Positions 59,071 through 64,000 of a DNA stretch of 64,000 nucleotides are shown piece by piece. The DNA lies in contig NZ_AUBI01000004.1 in NCBI RefSeq assembly GCF_000429165.1, positions 62,001-126,000 of the forward strand, written 5' to 3'. The stretch's first letter is position 1, and each line of letters starts with the position of its first letter. The notes beneath the pieces were generated by a model that did no database searches, was not told where the DNA came from, and saw nothing but the letters and a program-made list of their open reading frames with translations. Origin of the DNA: Acetobacter nitrogenifigens DSM 23921 = NBRC 105050. Lineage in GTDB: Bacteria; Pseudomonadota; Alphaproteobacteria; Acetobacterales; Acetobacteraceae. A program made the position numbers and the translations under genes.

Positions 59071-60344
59071 CGATCCACCTCACCGAACACGAGATCGAGC
59101 GAACCGATGATGGCCACCGTATCGGCCAGCATGGAACGCCGTGACAATTCATCTATCGCCTGCAGATGGGAGAACCCGGTCGGACGGATCTTGCAGCGGT
59201 ATGGGCGGTTGCTGCCGTCCGCCACCAGATACACGCCGAACTCGCCCTTCGGCGTTTCGACCGCCGTGTAAGTAGCGCCGGGGGGAACATGGTACCCTTC
59301 CGTGAAGAGCTTGAAGTGATGGATCAGCGCTTCCATCGACTGCTTCATCTCGGCGCGCTTCGGCGGGGAGAATTTCGGATCCTGCACCTTGATGGGGCCG
59401 GGTTTGATCTGCGCCAGCCCCTGCTCGATGATCTTCACGCTCTCACGCATCTCGGCCACGCGGACCAGATACCGATCGTAGCAGTCGCCGTGACGCGCCA
59501 CAGGAATCTCGAACGAGACCTTGTCGTAATTGTCGTAGGGCTGCGAACGGCGCAGATCCCACGGCACGCCGGACCCGCGTAGACACGGGCCGCTGAAGCC
59601 CCAGGCCAGCGCCTGCTCCGTCGTAAACACGCCGATGCCGACGGTACGCTGCTTCCAGATGCGGTTTTCCGTCAGCAGGCTTTCAAGATCATCAATCCAC
59701 GCCGGGAATTCCCTGGCCCAGTTGGCGATACGCTCCTCCAGACCGGCCGGGAGGTCTCGAGCGACGCCGCCGGGGCGGAAGTAATTGGCGTGGAACCGGG
59801 CGCCGGAGGCAGCTTCGTGAAACTCCAGAAGCTTCTCGCGCTCCTCATACCCCCACAGGGCAGGCGTCACCGCGCCGCAGTCCAGCCCCATCGCGGTCAG
59901 GTTGAGAATGTGGTTCAGGATGCGCGTAATTTCCGCGAAGATCACACGAATCCACTTGGCGCGATCTGGCGCCTCGATCCCCAACAGCTTCTCGGTGGCC
60001 AGCGCGAACGCATGCTCCTCGCACATCGGGGAGACGTAGTCGAGGCGATCGAAATACGGCAGCGCCTTCTGATACGTCTTGTATTCGATCAGCTTTTCCG
60101 TGCCGCGGTGCAGCAGGCCAATATGCGGCACAGCGCGGGCGACGACCTCGCCCTCCATCTCCAGCACCAGACGCAAAACGCCGTGCGCAGACGGGTGCTG
60201 CGGTCCGAAATTCAGCGCGTGGCTGTCGATCTCGACCGTGCGCCGTTCAGCCTGCTCGACTGCCTGTTCGGGAAGGAGAGACTCCGGCACGGCCGCTTCG
60301 CCAAGGGCGTGGTCCAACGCTGCCTGCTCGATCGCATTCGTCAT
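59067..60344 (-). CDS. nuoD: NADH-quinone oxidoreductase subunit D
   Basis: A 425-residue 49-kDa-type subunit with the N-terminal motif [19 protein letters not shown] carrying the quinone-site His, and a hydrogenase-like fold through to FGEVDR. About 40 extra residues precede the conserved start. It builds the quinone cavity with NuoB. nuoC and nuoD are separate genes here, not fused as in E. coli. Confidence 0.96.
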   Translation of the reverse strand: MTNAIEQAALDHALGEAAVPESLLPEQAVEQAERRTVEIDSHALNFGPQHPSAHGVLRLVLEMEGEVVARAVPHIGLLHRGTEKLIEYKTYQKALPYFDRLDYVSPMCEEHAFALATEKLLGIEAPDRAKWIRVIFAEITRILNHILNLTAMGLDCGAVTPALWGYEEREKLLEFHEAASGARFHANYFRPGGVARDLPAGLEERIANWAREFPAWIDDLESLLTENRIWKQRTVGIGVFTTEQALAWGFSGPCLRGSGVPWDLRRSQPYDNYDKVSFEIPVARHGDCYDRYLVRVAEMRESVKIIEQGLAQIKPGPIKVQDPKFSPPKRAEMKQSMEALIHHFKLFTEGYHVPPGATYTAVETPKGEFGVYLVADGSNRPYRCKIRPTGFSHLQAIDELSRRSMLADTVAIIGSLDLVFGEVDR

Positions 60345-60354
60345 GACGGCCCCG

Positions 60355-61014
60355 TCAGCTCAGCTTTTTCATGATCTGGCGCAGCTCATGCGCCTTTTCG
60401 TCGCCGGGGAGCGTCAGGACGCCCTCCCACGGCGATACGAAATCGAAGTCGCGGAAATCCTGCGTCAACGACACCGGCTCCCGCACCACCTGCCGCCGCT
60501 CGGGATCGTACCGAACCTCGGTGTAGCCCGTCAGCGGGAAATCCTTGCGCAGCGGATGCCCCTCGAACCCGATATCGGTGAGGATGCGGCGCAGATCCGG
60601 CTGGCCAGAAAACAGCACGCCGAACAGGTCGTAGCACTCGCGCTCCCACCACGTCGCACAGGGCCACAGGCCGTGCACGGAGGGAACGGGCGTCAGTTCG
60701 TCGGTTGTTACGATCACGCGCGCGCGCTGGTTCAGGCTGACCGACAGCAGATTATACACGACGTCGAACCGGTTCTTGCGCGCCGGAAAATCGACGCCGC
60801 ACAGATCCATCATCTGCTCGAACCGGAACTGCGGATCGTCGCGCAGCAGCGTCATCAGCGGGATCAGGACATCCCTGTCGGCGCGCACGACCAGTTCGCC
60901 ACGTTCGACAGCGGCGGACGAAACGCCCGGAAAGGACGAGGACAGGGTGAAAGCCAGCGCTCCGAGCCTGTCGGCGGACGCGGCTCCGGCGAGACGTGCA
61001 GTTTCCTCAGCCAC
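60355..61014 (-). CDS. nuoC: NADH-quinone oxidoreductase subunit C
   Basis: A 219-residue 30-kDa-type subunit. It shows [20 protein letters not shown], the family signature [20 protein letters not shown] and [19 protein letters not shown]. It overlaps the end of nuoB by eight bases. It is part of the peripheral arm connecting module. Confidence 0.95.
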   Translation of the reverse strand: MAEETARLAGAASADRLGALAFTLSSSFPGVSSAAVERGELVVRADRDVLIPLMTLLRDDPQFRFEQMMDLCGVDFPARKNRFDVVYNLLSVSLNQRARVIVTTDELTPVPSVHGLWPCATWWERECYDLFGVLFSGQPDLRRILTDIGFEGHPLRKDFPLTGYTEVRYDPERRQVVREPVSLTQDFRDFDFVSPWEGVLTLPGDEKAHELRQIMKKLS

Positions 61015-61585
61015 GCAGAATGGTCCCCGTGCGACGGATTTTTTTCTGGAGAAGCATGATGCCGTAAATCAGCGCCTCGGCGGTCGGCGGGCAGCCCGGG
61101 ACATAGACATCCACCGGCACGACACGGTCACAGCCACGCACGACGGAATAGGAGTAATGGTAGTATCCGCCGCCATTGGCGCAGGAACCCATCGAGATCA
61201 CCCAGCGCGGTTCAGCCATCTGGTCGTACACCCGGCGCAGCGCCGGGGCCATCTTGTTCGTCAGCGTGCCTGCGACGATCATCACGTCGGATTGACGCGG
61301 CGAACCGCGGGGAATCACCCCCATACGATCGAGATCGTAACGCGGCATATAGGCGTGAATCATCTCGACCGCACAACAGGCGAGACCGAACGACATCGGC
61401 CAGAGACTGCCGGTGCGGCCCCAGTTGACCAGCTTGTCGAGATTCGCGACGACGAACCCCTTCTCGCTGATCTCCCCGGTGACGCCACGCACGATGGCGT
61501 CCTGCTCCGGACCGGGGGGAACCATATCGCGATTCCAGACGATCGTCTCCGATCCGCCGACCGCCTTACCGTCGTTCATGCTCAT
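61007..61585 (-). CDS. nuoB: NADH-quinone oxidoreductase subunit B
   Basis: A 192-residue subunit carrying the N2 [4Fe-4S] cluster. Adjacent cysteines lie in [20 protein letters not shown], with further ligands in [18 protein letters not shown] and [15 protein letters not shown]2 passes electrons to ubiquinone. Confidence 0.96.
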   Translation of the reverse strand: MSMNDGKAVGGSETIVWNRDMVPPGPEQDAIVRGVTGEISEKGFVVANLDKLVNWGRTGSLWPMSFGLACCAVEMIHAYMPRYDLDRMGVIPRGSPRQSDVMIVAGTLTNKMAPALRRVYDQMAEPRWVISMGSCANGGGYYHYSYSVVRGCDRVVPVDVYVPGCPPTAEALIYGIMLLQKKIRRTGTILRG

Positions 61586-61633
61586 CTCGCGCCTCCGCCT
61601 TGTCTCGACGTCAAAATAATCGACAGCAGCCCG

Positions 61634-61999
61634 TCAATCCCAGTCGAGCGCGCCCTTGCGCCATTCGTAAAGAAAACCAATCCCGAGAACGCCGAGGAAC
61701 GCGAGCATCGAGAAGAACCCGAACGCCCCGATACGAGACAAACTGATCGCCCACGGGAACAGGAACGCGACCTCAAGGTCGAAAATGATGAAGAGGATTG
61801 AGACCAGATAAAATCGCACGTCGAAGCGGCGGCGGACGTTGTCGAAGGCGGCGAAACCGCACTCGTAGGCCGACAGTTTCTCGGCGTACGGCTTCTGGTG
61901 CCCCGCAAGCAGCGACCCGCCCAGCATGCCGCCCGAGATGACGACCGCCAGAACGCCGAAAATGAGAACGGGCAGGTAATCGTTTATCACCGAATGCAA
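61634..61999 (-). CDS. nuoA: NADH-quinone oxidoreductase subunit A
   Basis: A 121-residue subunit with three membrane segments and the conserved loop KLSAYECGFAAFDNVRRRFD, followed by FYLVSILFIIFDLEVAFLFP. The start is a TTG at 61999: GGAGG lies six bases before it, whereas the in-frame GTG at 61990 is 15 bases from the same site. A weak start codon at the head of a long operon is worth noting. Confidence 0.93.
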   Translation of the reverse strand: MHSVINDYLPVLIFGVLAVVISGGMLGGSLLAGHQKPYAEKLSAYECGFAAFDNVRRRFDVRFYLVSILFIIFDLEVAFLFPWAISLSRIGAFGFFSMLAFLGVLGIGFLYEWRKGALDWD

Positions 62000-62337
62000 A
62001 ACCGCCCTCCGCTACCAGCAACTCAGCCGACCACGCGCCGCTTGCGCGACACGCCGGTCCGTGAGGCCCAACCTATGCCCGCAGTCCCGGTGTGGCCAGA
62101 CCTGCCCAAGCCAAGCGTGAGGCACTTTCCCGTGAAGGCGCTGCGACGACGTACGACAACGCCGTTCTCCGCCACCCGGTTCTACTGTTCGCTGCTGCGG
62201 AAAAGACACAAAATGACATGCATCAAGCGCTGTATCGCGCCGACGCGCGCCAGACATGCAAAATCAGATTGTTAGGGATTACGCGCCGTGTTCGATTCCT
62301 CATCCGGTGAGACCGGTTATGAATCATCACGGCGCCA
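62000..62337 (-). promoter_or_regulatory. Leader and promoter region of the nuo operon
   Basis: 338 bp between the tRNA gene and nuoA. It must hold the nuo promoter unless the operon starts with the tRNA. I see a small hairpin (CCGGT and ACCGG type) around 62300-62318. I could not identify a convincing -35/-10 pair. No gene is supported. Confidence 0.4.
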
Positions 62338-62412
62338 TGGTGGGCGATGACGGGATCGAACCGCCGACCCTCTCGGTGTAAACGAGACGCTCTACCGCTG
62401 AGCTAATCGCCC
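62338..62412 (-). tRNA. tRNA-Val (anticodon TAC)
   Basis: The minus strand gives a full cloverleaf. The acceptor arm GGGCGAT (5') pairs with ATCGCCC, with discriminator A at 62341. The D-arm is GCTC...GAGC, the anticodon stem CTCG/CGAG has loop TTTACAC (anticodon TAC), and the T-arm has TTCGATC. CCA is encoded at 62340-62338. It decodes GUA/GUN valine codons. Confidence 0.95.
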
Positions 62413-62425
62413 TCAGGGAGGCCAG

Positions 62426-62454
62426 TGCATAAACAAAATACTGCAATCGATCAA
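62426..62454 (-). promoter_or_regulatory. Putative tRNA-Val promoter
   Basis: On the minus strand TTGATC (62449-62454) and TATGCA (62426-62431) are 17 bp apart, and the tRNA starts 14 bp further on. The spacing is right, but the -10 is a poor match. Confidence 0.35.
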
Positions 62455-62490
62455 TCGCAGTACGCCTCGGCCTTCAGGACCTCGGCGTTT

Positions 62491-62537
62491 GCGGCCCGGT
62501 CAACCGGGCCGCGTGCGCGCCTTTGCGGAGCGCGCAC
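62491..62537 (-). terminator. Two hairpins downstream of hup
   Basis: Two perfect stems stand side by side. GCGGCCCGG/CCGGGCCGC (62491-62512) has a 4-base loop, and GTGCGCGC/GCGCGCAC (62513-62537) has a 9-base loop. They follow the HU gene by about 25 bp. Neither has a T run, so they may stabilise the mRNA end or act as a weak terminator. Confidence 0.45.
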
Positions 62538-62560
62538 AACGCTTCAGACGTCAGTCAGCC

Positions 62561-62845
62561 TTAGCTGACGGCGTCCTTCAGGGTCTTGCCCGGCTTGAAG
62601 CGAACGGAGGTGGACTCCGGAATGTCGATCTCTTCGCCGGTGCGGGGGTTGCGGCCCTTGGTGGCCTTGCGGTGCGCCGTGACAAACGAACCGAACCCGA
62701 CGAGACGGACTTCCTGATTCTTCTTCAGGGCGTTCTCGATAGCGGTGAAGACTGCGTCGACCACTTCGCCAGCTTTCGCCTTGGGCAGGTCGACATCGTC
62801 AGCAACGAGGGCCACGAGTTCCTGCTTGTTGAGCGGCTTGTCCAT
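62561..62845 (-). CDS. hup: DNA-binding protein HU
   Basis: A 94-residue HU with the standard pattern LNKQELVALVADD, VRLVGFGSFVTAHRKA and the DNA-contacting arm GRNPRTGEEIDIPES, ending FKPGKTLKDAV. It bends and compacts DNA as a dimer. It lies after lon, the usual order in proteobacteria, and is separated from it by a terminator. Confidence 0.96.
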   Translation of the reverse strand: MDKPLNKQELVALVADDVDLPKAKAGEVVDAVFTAIENALKKNQEVRLVGFGSFVTAHRKATKGRNPRTGEEIDIPESTSVRFKPGKTLKDAVS

Positions 62846-62963
62846 TAATACGCCTTTCTTTGTTCCGGCTCGCCTGCCGCACCAGGCGGCGAGCGAGCGT
62901 TCCGGCGGGCACTATGAAGCCGTTTTTTCTTACGTCAACACTAACGAAGCGCCGAAACACGCC

Positions 62964-63000
62964 AAAAAAAACAACGGCGGGGGTTGCGTCCCCCGCCGTT
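62964..63000 (-). terminator. Rho-independent terminator of lon
   Basis: Read leftward, AACGGCGGGGG and CCCCCGCCGTT form a perfect 11-bp stem (62973-63000) with a 6-base loop. A T-rich tract follows at 62964-62971. It lies about 30 bp after the lon stop codon. Confidence 0.92.
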
Positions 63001-63031
63001 TTCATCAGTGCGACCCCGTTGTCGGCCTTCC

Positions 63032-64000
63032 TCAGTGAGGAAGCGGCGTTCCCGCTGCTGGCGTCGGAAGAGCCGCAAGAGGTTCCGCCGGTTCCTCCCA
63101 TTCGATGGGCTGCGGAGCGCGCACAAGCGCGCGGCCGATAACTTCATCGACGTGCGAAACAGGGATGATTTCGAGACTCTTCCGCACAGTATCAGGGATC
63201 TCCGCGAGATCCTTTTCATTGTCCTTCGGAATAAAGACCGTCTTTATGCCCGCGCGCACCGCCGCAAGCAGCTTCTCCTTGAGGCCTCCGATCGGCAGAA
63301 CGCGCCCGCGCAGCGTGATCTCGCCCGTCATCGCCACGTCCCGACGCACCGGGATGCCGGTCAGGATGCTGACCAGCGACGTGGCCATGGCGATGCCCGC
63401 CGACGGACCGTCCTTCGGGGTAGCGCCTTCGGGCACATGGACGTGAATATCGCGCCGCTCGAACAAAGTCGGCTTCACGCCGAAATTCGTAGAACGGCTG
63501 CGCACGTAGGACAGCGCCGCCGCGACGCTTTCCTGCATCACGTCGCCAAGCTTGCCTGTCTGCTTGATCGCGCCCTTGCCGGGCACGACCACGCTCTCGA
63601 TGGTCAGGATCTCTCCCCCCACCTCGGTCCAGGCCAGGCCAGTCACGACGCCGACCATGTCCTCGGTCTCGGTCTCGCCATGCGAGAAACGCTTCACGCC
63701 CGCATACTTGCCCAGATTCTTGACGGTCACTGCTATCTTCTTCGCCTTGCCTGTCACGATCTCCTTGACGACCTTACGGGCGACGTTGGCGATCTCCCGC
63801 TCAAGATTACGAACGCCGGCTTCGCGCGTGTAGGAGCGGATCAACTCCAGCAGCGCGTCGTCGGAGATCGACCATTCCTCGGGCTTGAGGTTGTGAGCCT
63901 CACCCTGTTTGGCGATCAGATGACGCCGGGCGATCGCGACCTTCTCGTCCTCGGTGTAACCCGACAACCGAATGATCTCCATGCGGTCGAGCAGCGGCTG
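63032..64000 (-). CDS. lon: ATP-dependent protease Lon, C-terminal part (5' end beyond window)
   Basis: The frame is open to the right window edge, so the N-terminal domain and Walker motifs lie outside. About 322 residues remain: the end of the AAA+ module (LLDRMEIIRLSGYTEDEK, EAGVRNLEREIANVARK) and the protease domain. Its catalytic Ser lies in PKDGPSAGIAMA and its Lys in GGLKEKLLAAVRAG. Lon degrades damaged and regulatory proteins. Its own terminator precedes hup. Confidence 0.96.
   Translation of the reverse strand, partial: QPLLDRMEIIRLSGYTEDEKVAIARRHLIAKQGEAHNLKPEEWSISDDALLELIRSYTREAGVRNLEREIANVARKVVKEIVTGKAKKIAVTVKNLGKYAGVKRFSHGETETEDMVGVVTGLAWTEVGGEILTIESVVVPGKGAIKQTGKLGDVMQESVAAALSYVRSRSTNFGVKPTLFERRDIHVHVPEGATPKDGPSAGIAMATSLVSILTGIPVRRDVAMTGEITLRGRVLPIGGLKEKLLAAVRAGIKTVFIPKDNEKDLAEIPDTVRKSLEIIPVSHVDEVIGRALVRAPQPIEWEEPAEPLAALPTPAAGTPLPH

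Noticed and set aside
57157-59271. 704-codon ORF on the plus strand
   Set aside because: Antisense to nuoF and nuoE, which are certain genes. Composition is typical of a shadow frame.

Overview
The window is a GC-rich alphaproteobacterial chromosome segment. It most likely comes from the acetic acid bacteria (Acetobacteraceae, Rhodospirillales). The reasons are the housekeeping block lolD-lolC-proS-rnj-coaX-birA-nuo-tRNA-Val-hup-lon, a short ProRS, RNase J, and the type VI secretion system (T6SS) layout. The family assignment is inferred from gene content; no marker rRNA is present.

Positions 1-29.9 kb hold one large T6SS locus built as two divergent arms around 20.5-20.8 kb. The rightward arm is tssA-tssB-tssC-tssC2-tagJ-tssE-tssF-tssG, encoding sheath, baseplate and accessory proteins. 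The leftward arm is clpV-hcp-vgrG-tagH-tssK-tssL-tssM-tagF, encoding ATPase, tube, spike and membrane complex. Beyond tagF lies a signalling set: a divergent lipoprotein, a soluble histidine kinase, a periplasmic peptidoglycan-binding protein with a degenerate caspase-like fold, a HAMP-linked membrane sensor, a PpkA-type Ser/Thr kinase that looks frameshifted, and an FHA protein cut by the left edge. No TssJ, PAAR protein or obvious effector/immunity pair was recognised.

Positions 29.9-42.1 kb look accessory. They contain two tandem TonB-dependent receptors of equal length, duplicated with terminator and promoter at a 2,899-bp period. They also hold a POT-family transporter, a lone PII protein, a UbiH-family hydroxylase, AT-rich gaps with strong palindromes, a small phage-tail-like protein and a beta-propeller (GINT1-like) protein. 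Two inverted copies of a roughly 90-bp, two-hairpin repeat sit near the ends of this stretch, at 30.15 kb and 42.0 kb.

Positions 42.1-62.4 kb are a long, almost gap-free leftward gene series. It starts with respiratory complex I (nuoABCDEFGHIJKL-N) and continues through birA, coaX, rnj, proS, lolC and lolD. The most striking point is that nuoM is absent: nuoL and nuoN are intact but separated by only 148 bp. A tRNA-Val, HU and the C-terminal part of Lon finish the window.

The best candidates for new biology are the complex I operon without nuoM, the signalling end of the T6SS locus (frameshifted kinase, sensor with a lost haem ligand, pseudo-caspase, orphan kinase), the duplicated receptors with a preserved operator-like dyad, and the two-hairpin dispersed repeat.
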